From assembly GCA_025617745.1 (NCBI GenBank), contig CM046855.1:18879880-18943879 (forward strand): a DNA stretch of 64,000 bases. Direction: 5' to 3'. Shown here one piece after another: positions 48,791 through 60,463 of the stretch. Source of the DNA: Heliocidaris erythrogramma. Its lineage: Eukaryota > Echinodermata > Echinoidea > Camarodonta > Echinometridae. The notes beneath the pieces were generated by a model. That model saw nothing but the letters and a program-made list of their open reading frames with translations. It did not search any database and was not told the DNA's origin. Each line of letters starts with the position of its first letter. Positions within the stretch are counted from its first letter, which is position 1. Made by a program: the position numbers and the translations under genes.

Positions 48791-50535
48791 CAGGGGCGTA
48801 TCCAGGATTTCCCAATAGGGGGGGGGGGGCGCCAGGAATTATTGATCATACCAAAAAGTGTGTTGCATTGCGCGAGTTTAACTTTCCGCGCGCGCGCATC
48901 ACCCACCACAAATTTCCACCACCATTGAACCATGTATCATACATTAATCATGAAAATCCATAAATCTCAACTTTTAAAACCATTTGTGCCGCCTCAGAAC
49001 CTACAATAAGTCCAAAAAGCCCAAAGCAAACAGTCCAAAATAGCAAATTTGCTTCGATCAGTCGATTTTCTGTTTTTGATAGAAATGGGTAGTTTCATTA
49101 TCATTCTATCATGTCTCAAGTTTGTGAGTCGTAATTCGTTTTGGGGGTATTTTAAAATAACTCCTTTTTTCACCTGTCCAGCTAATGAATGTTTAAAGAG
49201 CTTTTGTAATACTTTCATTCAATGGCAAATTACTACTTTACCTCTAAAGGTATTAAATTGATTTTTGGAGTGAGTAATGAATAGGTCCTCCTGTAGCAGT
49301 TTGCCAAAATTCAGCCTAATCTGATAATCCCTTCATACTGGTTGCTATGGCCTTTGAATACCCAGTTTTACTTGGGCGCACACAGAGAGCGAAGGTTTAG
49401 CGCTCTTTTGTTCCGAACTTAAATTTCCATTTTCTCTGAAAAGGAGTAATTGCTGGTTACATACTGATTCTAAATCTGACATTTAATGGTGTTATCATTG
49501 AGTAAACTAGGCAAGTGATATACCATTGGAAAGCTGAGAATCTCGACTTTCAGAAAACGTACAAAACAAAAAAAATAATTTTGGCGACTTATTGTAGGTT
49601 TTGAGGCGTCGGGTCACATTTTATCTTTTTTAGTTTACACTGGTTTAATTCAGTTAAAAAGGAAAATATATATAGAAAACCCAAAGGTTCTGCTGTACAT
49701 GAAAATATGAGTGCTTGTTTTGTAGAATTCTGGCCCATTTTGTTTCAAAACGGCCTGTTTATTGATGTTAAACACAAGCCGAAACACCATATTTACACAC
49801 GTTTCTATGGGAAAGTACGTCCATGCACGTTGACAAGGGTTTCTTTGGTGATTGGTTCGAAGTGTTTCTGATGGCGGAAATTAACCAGTTAAATGGTTTC
49901 TTAAAAGAATACAAGGTCCAGCTTTGACCTTTCTATTCTGGCTTTCGATTGGCTGCATGGAATTCTGGCCATCCAGAAGTAGAAGTACTTTTTGTTGCCA
50001 ATTTGAATTTTACGCAAATGTTTCCAAATGATGAATAAATAATTGAAAAAGATATTTGTTTGTCTCCTTACATAATATGTGTAAATTTAATATACTATTA
50101 CTAATAACTATTATTCAACTGAAAAATTGTGAAAGAAAATTATTTATCGATATTTGATTCCCTGAAAATTAGAAGATCTCTTGTGTTTGTAGACTGATCA
50201 CTCAATAATCAGATCTGTGCGTGTGCTCGTATAGTGCGTGGATGCTTGTCATTCAGGTGGCCTTCAAGTACGCGGATGCAACAAAGTAGGCGAAACTTAT
50301 TGACATGGGCCGTCATGGGGGAGGGGTCTTTGGAAAATTTTTGCTTCTGTAGAAGGGCTGAGATGCAAAATAGTGCTATATGTGACCAATTTTGAAGCCT
50401 GTTTTATAAATGAACAATATTTTAAATTGGTATGAGGATTTTTTTTTTTGCTATTTTTTTATTTTTTTTACGACGGCCAATAGGGGGGGGGGGCGCGCGC
50501 CTGTTGCGCCCCCCCCCCCCCTGGATACGCCACTG
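48791..50535. mobile_element. hAT-like element, 1.75 kb, with a nested TIR element
   Basis: Ends CAGGGGCGTATCCAGGA (48791) and CCTGGATACGCCACTG (to 50535) are inverted, with long G and C tracts just inside. No clean 8-bp duplication is seen (left GCATATTA, right CATAATCC). No transposase ORF. Element E copy 2 (48985-49618) lies inside; 49619-50460 is AT-rich filler. Confidence 0.65.
48985..49618 (+). mobile_element. TIR element E, copy 2 (complete-looking)
   Basis: Ends TGTGCCGCCTCAGAACC...AATAAGTC and GACTTATTGTAGGTTTTGAG...GGGTCACA are inverted, about 30 bp. The left half matches the complement of 14405-14742. Frames at 48994 (minus) and 49049 (plus) overlap and reflect the element only. 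Confidence 0.7.
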
Positions 50536-50949
50536 CATAATCCTACATTGTATTTAAAAAAGTGTTGGATCACGTAACGACATCTATCCTACCGATCATA
50601 TCAATTTCTACTTCATCAGAATGAAACAGATATATCGGTTTAGTATCCATAGAACAACCAAATATGGAGGTGGTTAATTTTAGTAATGAATACAAGGTAT
50701 TATCGATATTTCATTATTACAATAATCACTACATTGGCATTTTGATAAGCCACAACATATGTAGAAGATTGGATCCGATTAGTGTGCACATAACATTCCA
50801 CGAAGAAAGGATTGAAGTAGTAAAAAGTTTTTTGACAATTTCAAAGAGATGCGTTGAAAGTTGCAGTGTATGAAAACGTTATTTAGGACTTGAAAATATT
50901 GCACATTTGTATCGTACCTTTGTGTTGGAAATACCCACATTTTGAGAAC

Positions 50950-51376
50950 AATTTTGTATTGATACAGCTCTAATTCTTGTAATTACAATGTTTCACATTC
51001 ACTTGATATATAGAAAATATATATATATATATGTATATATACATGTATAGAAAATGTAGTATTCATGTACTTTTCTGTCAAACGACATGAGGAAATAAGA
51101 TATATATCTTTTTTTTACAATCCTGCATGAAAACATACATGACACTGTTGCGGAAAGAGAGAGATAATATACAAATATACAGGGCCCGATGAAATTTAGA
51201 GCGATTTATAAATAGTTGCAGGAAAGGGAGGGAGAGGGGGTAAAGGGGAGAGAGAGAGAGAGCAGAGAAAGAGAGAGGGGTGGACAGTAGATGGAAGAGA
51301 GAATCACAGAACTCCTAAAGACTTTAGGAGTTCTGTGGAGAGAATTGGAGGAAAAGAATGGCCTGAGATAAAGTAT
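50950..51376 (-). repeat. Right arm of the 5.4-kb inverted pair
   Basis: Complement of 46025-46370 with indels. It includes an AT-dinucleotide expansion near 51017-51045, a GA-rich block and, at 51305-51337, a near-perfect palindrome with CACAGAACTCCTAAAG arms absent from the left arm. Confidence 0.65.
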
Positions 51377-52751
51377 AGTAGTAATAAAAATTAAAAAGAA
51401 AATAACATAGAAAGGAAGTTTGAAAAGAATGAATGATAAGGTTGAGAGGTACGAAGATCATTCTTTGAATTTGAGCTTTTCTATAGTTTATACATGTACT
51501 ATTTTTAAAAAATACATAAAATTTACACAGCTTACAGTTTATTTATTCTGCTTTTAATTCCACATTTTATTTCAGAAGTAAAGCAATTGAAGTATCAAAC
51601 CATAAAAGTGCATGTATTTGTGAAAGTGGGATGGACATAGTCGACATACAATATAAGTGTAGCTTATTATATCACTATTAGTAAAAAATTATGTTTCTCA
51701 CCATCAAACTGTCATAACATTTGAACACAAATATGTATCAAACTTTGAAAATACTCAATCCAACGTTATAGCATCAGATCGTCTTATTTCTGAGATATCA
51801 ATGAAAATGCTTGGATCTAATGTTGAGGTACAATTGTGACACAATCATAAACCCTAACCCTATTTTTTCCCCTGTAATATTTTCGCCCCCCCCCCCCCGA
51901 TTCTGCAGGTACCTATGAGAGGCAAATAATAATCACATTTTAAACAAGCAAATAAACACATATCTGCACCCTAGTTTACACAAGTAGTCTAAAAAAAAAG
52001 TGACAGTCATATTGAACTGCAACATTATAATCTAAATAAGACAGCTGAAAAACAAAACAAACAAATATAAGGGAATCTCTTTAGCAGATACATTCATTCT
52101 AAAGCTGTAGACAAATTTATGGAAAATACAAATTGCATTTCAAGTAAAAATATTGTTTTTATGAAGTGGTCACTCGTACAAATCCTTATTATATAAATCC
52201 TGTTCAAATGACTTTCTTAATACCAATCTATATTCTCTCTACAAAAAAGCAATTGATTTCCTTCCTGGTAATTCATAATATTACTATCGCATCAACTTAT
52301 AAAGAACAAGAATTAAAAGTGATTAATTTTGTCTGTCAGTTATGCTTAATCAAAAAAATGATATGATCCATCTTTTAATTAAGTTATCAATGAATGACAT
52401 TGCTAACAAGCCTTGCCTACACACATACATATACATATTTTACTGGATCCCAAAATGATATGATCCATCTTTTAATTCAGTTATCAATGAATGACATTGC
52501 TAACAAGCCTTGCCTACACACATACATATACATATTTTACTGGATCCCAAGTTTGGGAGACACGTAACAATGCAGTTTATTCCGTCACAATACAGACCAC
52601 CGCATTAGGGAGACACGAACCGCGTTTGGGAGACACGCGGAACAATTGAAATGACAAAGCCACATCTCCCAAATGCTTTGTCATTTCAATTGTTCCGCGT
52701 GTCTCCCAAATGCGGAATCCAGAGAAATATATATATATATATATATATATA
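51377..52751. other. Intergenic, small duplications and a hairpin
   Basis: A C tract lies at about 51887-51899. Sequence at 52353-52450 is repeated directly with a 97-bp step to about 52547. At 52620-52715 arms CCGCGTTTGGGAGACACG...AATGACAAAG and their complement form a 39-bp-arm hairpin; TTTGGGAGACACG also occurs at 52552. An (AT)n run precedes 52750. No gene supported. Confidence 0.7.
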
Positions 52752-52964
52752 CAGCCCTGGAAAAAATTACTAGACCAAGCTTCTGTAATAAGCATGTAAT
52801 AATATGCATACAAAATTATAAAAATGATTTGTCTTTGTATTTCATTGAATGAATACCAAATTCCAGCAATTATTCCTTGCTTTTAGGTAATGTTATTTCA
52901 TTCTTACCACAAAAATAACACTATCGGTAACCATGCTTGGTCTTAATAATTTTTTCCATGGCTG
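52752..52964. mobile_element. Tc1/mariner-type MITE, 213 bp
   Basis: TA-flanked inverted ends CAGCCCTGGAAAAAATTACT and TAATAATTTTTTCCATGGCTG share the Tc1-like GGAAAAAATTA core and the AGACCAAGC/GCTTGGTCT pair. Too short to code. Confidence 0.75.
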
Positions 52965-53122
52965 TATATACATGTACATGTATATAATGTATATTACAGT
53001 CACCTCAATGCAATACATGTATTTGGAAGAATCGCTGATTCATATGAACACATTAGAGGATGAAAGTCCTGTTCATAATAAAATACGCATAAATGATTTA
53101 TCAAAACATTTTCTATATCATG

Positions 53123-56100
53123 CTATCTCTTAATTTCTATGTGCTTGCTCTTTTCAATATTTTCTCTCTGCATTGTCTGAAACTCTTTAGAATCCTCCCA
53201 TGGCCGGGGTCCTCGGATGTTACGCCAGTTGTCTAGGTCAGACTGTTGCATTTTCTGGAAAGATTGAAACAACAACCAAAAAAAAATATATAATCATGAT
53301 CATGAAAGAGTTTAAACTTAAAGAGAAGGTTGAGTTCCGAGAAAGGTTAGAGGTGAAAAATAATTGGTGAGCTTTCTCATTCCTTTTATGTCAGTTCAGA
53401 AGAACTGAACAGCATAGTATAAATGTCCCCTGAAAAAGAGTGCTCTTCAGATTCCATCATATTTGAAATATGATGAGAAATATCTGAAGTGTTCAGGCCG
53501 AACATTCATGCCACATGTGTATACAGTCCCATATACCTATTTCTGAATGCAGTACTTATGCTTTTCAACTTCTTATCATTTTGACGATTCCAAACCCTCA
53601 CATAAACATCAATTCTCATGTAGACATGATCAACCTTTTCCACCTGCTTTAAGAGAGTTTCTTCCACGATGTAATCACATCACCAGAACTCAATTTTATC
53701 TTTAACTAAACTTCATCCTAACTTGACAATTTTACATACTATGGGGCTAATAATCATGCTTAGCACATCAGCCAACAATATTAACAATTGCTAGTAAAAT
53801 TGTCATTTGTTTGAACCTACCGATAAATATGAAATAATCAGAATAATTTATACAAATCCTTCTACTTAATTTATTGTTGTATCCAAAACAAGAAGAGAAA
53901 ATGTTACATATGATTTATATATACCTCATATTCTTCTGTTACGGATGCTTTTTTCTCTTTCTGTAGTTGTTTCATTCTAGCCTCAGTTTCTGGATCAACC
54001 TACAGAATAAAAAAAATGTACATGTACATATCTGAAGTTCAGAAAGATCACTGTAACATTTTATTGGCACCAAAGTTAGATTTGCATGTAGCAACATCTT
54101 ATAATTAATTCAATACCCAAGTAATCATAATGAAATGTAGAATACCGGTATTTCTTTTCTAATCATAATTCCAACAATGACTTTGGCAGATGCATTTACA
54201 ATAAATAAACTTGTATTATGACTTTTTTATGTATGCATGACATATAAATGAGATATATTTTTTCATTCATTTTATATACTGTAGATACACATCATGTAAT
54301 TGAATTCTTAATATTCAGATATCTGCTTATATACAACAATATACGAGAATATCACATCATTTCCATCTTACCGTCTTCCTTTTATCAATTATTTCATATC
54401 TGAGTGTTCGGAACTCTTTCAATCCATAGGCACCACCAACAATCAACACCTGGAGCAAAATTAAAATAAGTTGAATAAATTTTCAACTTCTTACAATATA
54501 ATATGCCTGATATTCTCATTATTTAACAGTTGATGAAAGTATTTTTATGATACTTGATATTTGATGGGGTAATCCCTTTGGCAGCTCACACAGGAAGCTA
54601 TACTGGGATGGTAGGTGAAGCGAGCAGTCGCAGCGAGTGTCGTGGGTATAGACATAGCACTTATCAATATACAGTAAATATGCCATGTCAAGTGCAAGTA
54701 AAAACCATTCCAGTGTACTTAAACTATGTGAGAGCCTACAGGTGGCTGCAGCACTCTTAATTTACTTTGCATAATGAGACAGACATGGAACAAGCATTGA
54801 TTGATGAGAATTAAGATGGAACAAAATTATTCTGAAGAGTAAACTCAGAGTAGGCCCTCTGTCTCTCAAATTATTTAGAAACTTGTCAAAGTTATAAAAT
54901 GATTAAAAAACTGATCATTAATTGTAATATATATATATGTATATAGATTTAGTTCCTATACTATTCAAAACCAACCATTATTTGTGACAATGAATTGACT
55001 TAGGTCTTGATCCTGCAATTAAGTCAAGATGCAGGTGAATCGTCTACTCTTGAGAGCTCCTAAAGTTAGACCCTACCAGGCTACATTGAGATATAGGATC
55101 AGTGGCGTAGACACGAACGCGCTTTCTATTGTTAGTGGGGGGATGATGAATAGATCATCCCCCCCCCCTAACAATGGATAATTATGCGTGTCTACGCCCG
55201 TGTATAGGATGCATTGTATGAAATATGAAAACTGCAAAACGGGCACTCATAGTCATAAAAATACCCCAAAAAGAAATAAAAACTAAAATATAAAACAAAG
55301 TCACCTCTTAATTTACTTTGCATAATATTAATCATCTAATCACCATGATCACAGGTGCACATGGTGCAGGTGTTCGCTGTTTCGTCTTTTCTGAAACCGT
55401 CTTTCAAAAACTGGCATTTATAAATTCAGATAACTGATAACCTTGGTCAATCATTGTACTAGTGGGGTAACCTTGCTAGTCATAAGGACCACTATTCATA
55501 TGGACCACTTATTCATAAGGACCACTTATTCATAATGCGTGACTAAATCATGAATAGCGGTTTTCTATGAATAGTGGTCCTTCCAAATAGCGAGCAAACC
55601 ATAATTATGGCCACTTATACATGTACAAGCTTATCTGAAGATAACCTTGTACTCCAGACTAGCTTTTACGGGTGAATAGGCTTCAATAGCTTTTGTGTAT
55701 CAGCAGGCCCTTTTCCAGGCTAGATCATTCATACAGGAGAGGAAAATAATTATTTAAAATTTCACTTTCAAGTCTGAATCCCTACATTTGTGGCAAAGTA
55801 AGAGTTGAAGAGTCCCTGAATCAGGTAATCTAGCAAATTTAAAAAAATTAAATCTTGTTTAGAGCAATTTTGTTGTCTGCTTTTGACTGCTGCAACAGTG
55901 AATGTTGGACACAGTCCCACATAGGCAAGGGCCTATGAGTATGACTATGAGTGAATTATGGCATAAACAAATTACCTCACTAATGACACTATGTCACTAT
56001 TCATAACCAGGCATAGGACCTCCATTCATATTCATAACTTTAATTAAGGACCACATAACAATTACCACTATTCATGATATTTAATGCATGTTAAATGAAT

Positions 56101-56503
56101 AGCAGTTTTCTATAAATAGCGGACCTTATTTATAGCGAGCGGACCCCGTACAACTACAAGTACGAGTGATAAACTGCATCAATGCATGTGCAATGGCCTT
56201 ATCAGGCCAAGTATACTGATTACTGAGACTAACCTGTGATTTGTGTGAATGTGATCAGCGTACGTGAAAATACTAACATGGGACTGTGTCTGTGGTCGCA
56301 TAACTCTCGGGCCCTGCTGCATATTATTCAGTGTGTGAACAAATTATGCAAGGGTTGTGTCAGATAATTTACTAATACAATATAATCCTGAAAATCAAGC
56401 ATATCATTCCATAATTTCTTACCAACATTGGAAGCCCGTAACGAATAAATGAGTTCTTGCGTAAGACTTGAAGAAACCCTTTTCCTCTCATGGGCGCTGC
56501 CAT
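53123..56503 (-). CDS. COX16: COX16, cytochrome c oxidase assembly factor, complete
   Basis: A single-pass inner-mitochondrial-membrane protein that assists copper delivery to, and assembly of, the COX2 module of complex IV. Minus-strand exons 56503-56423, 54449-54372, 53999-53925 and 53254-53123 (stop 53125-53123) are each in phase 0 with GT/AG borders and total 366 nt, 121 aa (human 106). Conserved: RKNSFIRYGLPMLVLIVGG (14-32) with the membrane segment about 20-34, YGLKEFRTLRYE (35-46), VDPE, and the signature NWRNIRGPRPWED (88-100). The C-terminal tail after WED is about a dozen residues longer than I recall for human. The start is the first ATG of the exon, and a basic N-terminus suits mitochondrial import. 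Introns contain a TTAA MITE, a hAT MITE and a 0.7-kb TIR element. Confidence 0.95.
53318..53705 (+). mobile_element. TTAA-flanked MITE (family 3, copy 2), COX16 intron 3
   Basis: TTAA at 53318-53321 and 53702-53705; ends AGAGAAGGTTGAGTTCCG and CAGAACTCAATTTTATCT. It matches 13669-14050 and 60072-60463 along its length. Confidence 0.8.
55100..55201. mobile_element. hAT-type MITE, 102 bp, perfect 8-bp target duplication
   Basis: Ends CAGTGGCGTAGACACG and CGTGTCTACGCCCGTG, with TATAGGAT on both sides (55092-55099, 55202-55209). The middle is an almost uninterrupted hairpin (TTGTTAG-G tract-ATGAT). COX16 intron 1. Confidence 0.88.
55464..56147. mobile_element. 0.68-kb TIR element with internal AAGGACCAC repeats
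   Basis: GGGGTAACC...TCATAAGGACCACTATTCAT on the left is mirrored by ATAAATAGCGGACCTTATTT...GGACCCC on the right. Flanks GTACTAGT and GTACAACT agree at 6 of 8 positions, a possible old 8-bp duplication. AAGGACCAC/GTGGTCCTT words recur at 55487-55590 and 56034-56045. COX16 intron 1, no ORF. Confidence 0.6.
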
Positions 56504-56950
56504 TTTGTTTTAAATAGTCTTATCAATTTCTTTGCAGACCCAAAGAAAAGCTCTAGGCTACGACAAGGTAATGCCAAATACCAAACCCAGGTATCAGCTC
56601 ACATGAATTATGTATCACTAAAAATAAATATACCAGTACTGCAAAAGTAAAATGAAGACTTTCCTTTCTGATAAATTTAATACACACAAAAAAAAGAAAC
56701 AAAGAAAATGGCACCATTTTCTTTTGAATTTGATAGAAATGTTGTTTTATCCAAACTAATGATGAAAACTGAATAAAGTTAACAGCCCATTAATGCAATG
56801 CTAGAACTTTAAAGTTGCATATTTCCACTTTCACTGAAGACGAAGATATGTGCATTGACTTTATAACTGTCAATTTGTCATTTAAAAAGTGATACCATTC
56901 ATGTTTCTTTTTCACAACAAACATCATCATCCTCATCATCATTCATCAAA
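56504..56950. other. COX16 5' flank
   Basis: No TATA box or other clear promoter word was identified. AT-rich, with the frame at 56468-56650 running antisense over COX16 exon 1 and not credible as a gene. Confidence 0.4.
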
Positions 56951-57322
56951 GGGAAAGAGTTCCTTTTGCGACAGCCACCAAGTGAATATTTAGTCAAGAT
57001 TCTTGTGTTTTTATTATTGAAATTCTGACCATTTTCAACGGAATAAACGCTATTGTTAATTCATAACTGAAAAAAATATCAGTCAAGAGCGGGATTCGAA
57101 CCAGCAACATTGTAGAACGTGCGGTGTAGAATAAGGATACTTCAACCATGCAGATTTCTTTACCACTATACCACGAGTAGTTAAAGGTACAGCTCGTTGC
57201 TCTTAAGGTTTTATACCTCAACTCTATAGAAATTCAGTACCTCTGTTCTGCTCACTGTTTTTTCGATATCGCAGGTAGGATTTTTGCCATTTTGGGTGGC
57301 TGTCGCAAAAGGAACTCTTCCC
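56951..57322. mobile_element. TIR element enclosing a tRNA-like segment
   Basis: GGGAAAGAGTTCCTTTTGCG and CGCAAAAGGAACTCTTCCC are inverted ends of about 28 bp, one indel apart, continuing GACAGCCACC/GGTGGCTGTC. CATCAAA (7 bp, or 8 with G) flanks both sides. The middle third carries a minus-strand tRNA-like sequence. Confidence 0.72.
57085..57180 (-). repeat. tRNA-like segment (SINE head or tRNA pseudogene)
   Basis: On minus, A-box-like GTGGTATAGTGGTAAAG (57170-57154) and B box GGTTCGAATCCC (57102-57091) are about 55 bases apart, longer than a normal tRNA unless an intron or expanded variable arm is present. No closed acceptor stem was found. It may be a SINE or tRNA gene trapped in the TIR element. 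Confidence 0.45.
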
Positions 57323-57330
57323 CATCAAAG

Positions 57331-60071
57331 TTTGCAATGTTTTTGCAAGGCTAGCACCTGCAGATAGTGACGTTTTATATTAAAATGGTGAAAAAAATGG
57401 AGTACGAAAAGGGGGTGGTTCGAGAATTGTAAGTGCCGATAAATGTTTTTCCCTAAATGTTCGAAGGAGAAAAGAGTAACTGGGGTTGATCAGGGACTGT
57501 AAAAAAGGGGAGGGCTGCTAAATAATTTTCACCCATTTATTAAGAGTTTTAAAAATCCAACCAGGTCTCCCTGACTTGCTTAGGTGAGGGAGGGGTACAT
57601 TTTTTCCCTTGAATACATATTCGACAAATAAATCAGTATTACTGATCTTAGTGCACGATTTGACCGATCACTACTGATGATGAATGCACACAGATGTATA
57701 AAATTTAACACACCATCATTTCCTGTTTATTAATATTAGATATATTTTATTCTACAAATTAATTTTTTTTTTACATATGAATTGTATGATCACATGCAAA
57801 TTCAGCACCTTTGAAAAAAGTCACGAGACTAAATGCCTAAATCATCAGTTAAATTATTCCACACAATCACCTTCATTCCCAAACTTTGAATTCCATTGCA
57901 TAGAGGACGAGTACTCTACAGTCAATGCACTGTCCGTTTCTAGTTCAGCTACAGTAGCTGTACTATACATGTATATCAAATATTAGGCACAATAAACAGA
58001 GATGTAAAAGGGGTGGTATGAGAAATACTCAGTCTTTTCTGTCACCATAAAATAAAATCTTGCACAAGGTAAATGAAAATTTTCTTACTTCCTAAATTTT
58101 GGCTATAGACACCACATTAGCCCACAAAGAGTTGTTTATTCAAGGTATAACTTGAAGGTCCTCAACCTGCCCCATTTGCTTACTTATTTAAAAAGTATTT
58201 TTATAGCTTTAATGACTCAAGAGGATGAATTATATATTTTCAAAAAAGGCGCATAACACACAAACTGCATACCTTTAGGAAACCTATTAACAGTACTTGG
58301 AGGAGAAATGTGATTTCAATAATACCTTTAGGAAACCTATACCTTTAGGAAACATATTAACAGTACTTGGAGGAGAAATGTGATTTCAATAATTCAATCA
58401 AAAGCAAGTTCTTGACCTATACATGTACAATTGTTTCTCTTCAAATATTGGAAATGTGAGAACCAAGTAGAAATTACGCCTTTTAATGCTCTGTGCAAAA
58501 CCTCAATTCTTTTTTTTTATTAATGTTTTTATCCATGATAAGAAGCCAGACTTTTGTCACATCCAATCTACATCCCAAATTGTGAGCTAATAAATAATCA
58601 CCTAAAAGACTGAAGGTTTTTTGTGTATCAAATCAGAGTGGATGTGACTGATACTTTAACTAGCTACAATTGTGCATAATAATTCATTGTGCATAATAAT
58701 GCATAACCTTCAGTTGTTCAACCTGATTTGGTCTTCACTCTTCCCATACATCAGTACACATTCTACAGATCCAAATTATTTACATTTAATACAGCTAAAT
58801 AATGTTTTTTAACTGACGGACGCCAGGCAATTTCTGATCACTAGTGTTCGAAGGGCACCTCTCGAGCCCCGTCCAATATGTGACAGGGTAGATTTCAAGC
58901 GAAAAATACGCTCGACTCCCTGGCGGGTTTGAAATTTGGCGACTTTCTGGTGATATGCAAATTCGGCTGGAGACCGTTGGATATGTAACGCAGGCATAAC
59001 TCAATTTCCTATCTCCAATCAAGGCAATCCAAATCGACTATCAAAATAATGTAGTTTTGGTATTCTATACCAAATAAATGATATTGCACATAATCTTAAT
59101 GCCATATTAAAAGCAAAGGATATATGGTACACCTTAATTTTGTTTCTTAAACACATAAATTACAGAGTGCTATTTCAAAAGGCCAGTATTCTGAATTCTG
59201 GGTAACAAGGTCTTAATACTTGTAATTCTACATTCATCCTCAAATATCTTTGTTATAGTAGCAAATTGTAGATATTACTGATTACATATACAAAGAAAAA
59301 CAACAACAAAAAACAGATATCAATTTTCAAAACATGCACAATACAACAATATAAAAAGTTACAAACTAGTATTCTGTGGTTCATTGGAAAATGAAAGCAA
59401 CTCAACTAACAAAAGAGTAAAGAGTTGCATAGTATCTTTTTCGAGCTTGGTTAAATGTATGATAAAGGTTCATGCACATCTTTTAAAAGGCAAGAATACC
59501 CATTATATCGAAATATGTCTAGATCAGAATCATTTATCATTCAAATTATTTAAGAAATGAAAACACATCATCTGCATGATTTCTCACACTATCAACAAAA
59601 AAAAATTAAATAAAAAATAAGCAATATCATAAGTACATGTCTGATATTTTTAACAAATTGGCAAGGGTGCTCAGTCAATTTTTCATGTTTTGACACACAC
59701 AAAATGGCAACTAGAAAATTTTGAAAACTGTTCATGATTGCAATATGAAAATTTAAAATGACATTTTTTTACCTCACAGAGTTTAGATTTAGAAACATGT
59801 TGATAGTGTCCCATACACTTTCCTGTTTTCTACAAAAACCTTTCAAATGAAAACTCTTACTACGGGAAAAAACCGGGAATTACTGTAAAGATTCAACTGA
59901 TATTTTCATAGCAATCAGGGTGAGAAATTATGTACCAGTATTCAGAAAGTTTTGAAGAATTTATACACATGGTTTGTCAACTTCTTCTTATCCTAAAAAT
60001 TCTTCAGTATTTTGTTCTCAAACAATAACATTCTGAATGAAACTGTAATTTTATCCAACCTAGCATATTTT
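57331..60071. other. Intergenic between COX16 and the zinc-finger gene
   Basis: A CpG-richer block at 58805-58995 has overlapping minus-strand frames of 62 and 75 codons with no domain. 58270-58393 contains a 70-bp direct duplication (CCTTTAGGAAACCTATTAAC...). The remainder is AT-rich and may include the 3' UTR of the zinc-finger gene. Confidence 0.45.
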
Positions 60072-60463
60072 TTAAAGAGAAGGTTGAGTTCTGAGAAAGG
60101 TGAAAAATAATTTGTGAGCTTTTTCATTCCTTTTATGTCAGTTTGGAAGAACATCATAGTAGAAATGTCCCCCGAAAAAGGATTGCTCCTCAAATGCCTT
60201 CATATTTGAAATATGATGAGAAATAGCTGAAGTGTTCAGGCCGAACATTCATGCCACATATGTGTACAGTCCCGTACACCAATTTCTGTGTGCAGTGCAT
60301 GCGTTTTTCAGTGAGTCGGGGTCAATTTCTTATCATTTTGATGATTATAAAACCTCACAGTATACACCAATTCTTAGGTAGACATGATCAACCTTACCAA
60401 ATTCCTTTGAGACCTTTTCTTTCAGAATGTAATTGCATGAGCAGAACTCATCTTTATCTTTAA
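60072..60463 (+). mobile_element. TTAA-flanked MITE (family 3, copy 3)
   Basis: TTAA at 60072-60075 and 60460-60463; ends AGAGAAGGTTGAGTTCTG and CAGAACTCATCTTTATCT; body as in copies 1 and 2. The right TTAA runs into AGGGAACCAATCACC, possibly the start of another element whose far end I did not find. Confidence 0.8.

Noticed and set aside
46025-51376. Large virus-like element with terminal inverted repeats (Polinton-type)
   Set aside because: No polymerase, integrase, capsid or ATPase frame in the interval; the arms are diverged and the interior is an unrelated ORF plus small transposons.
58795-59022. Overlapping minus-strand frames in a CpG-richer block
   Set aside because: No family resemblance and no splice context; noted only as a compositional patch.
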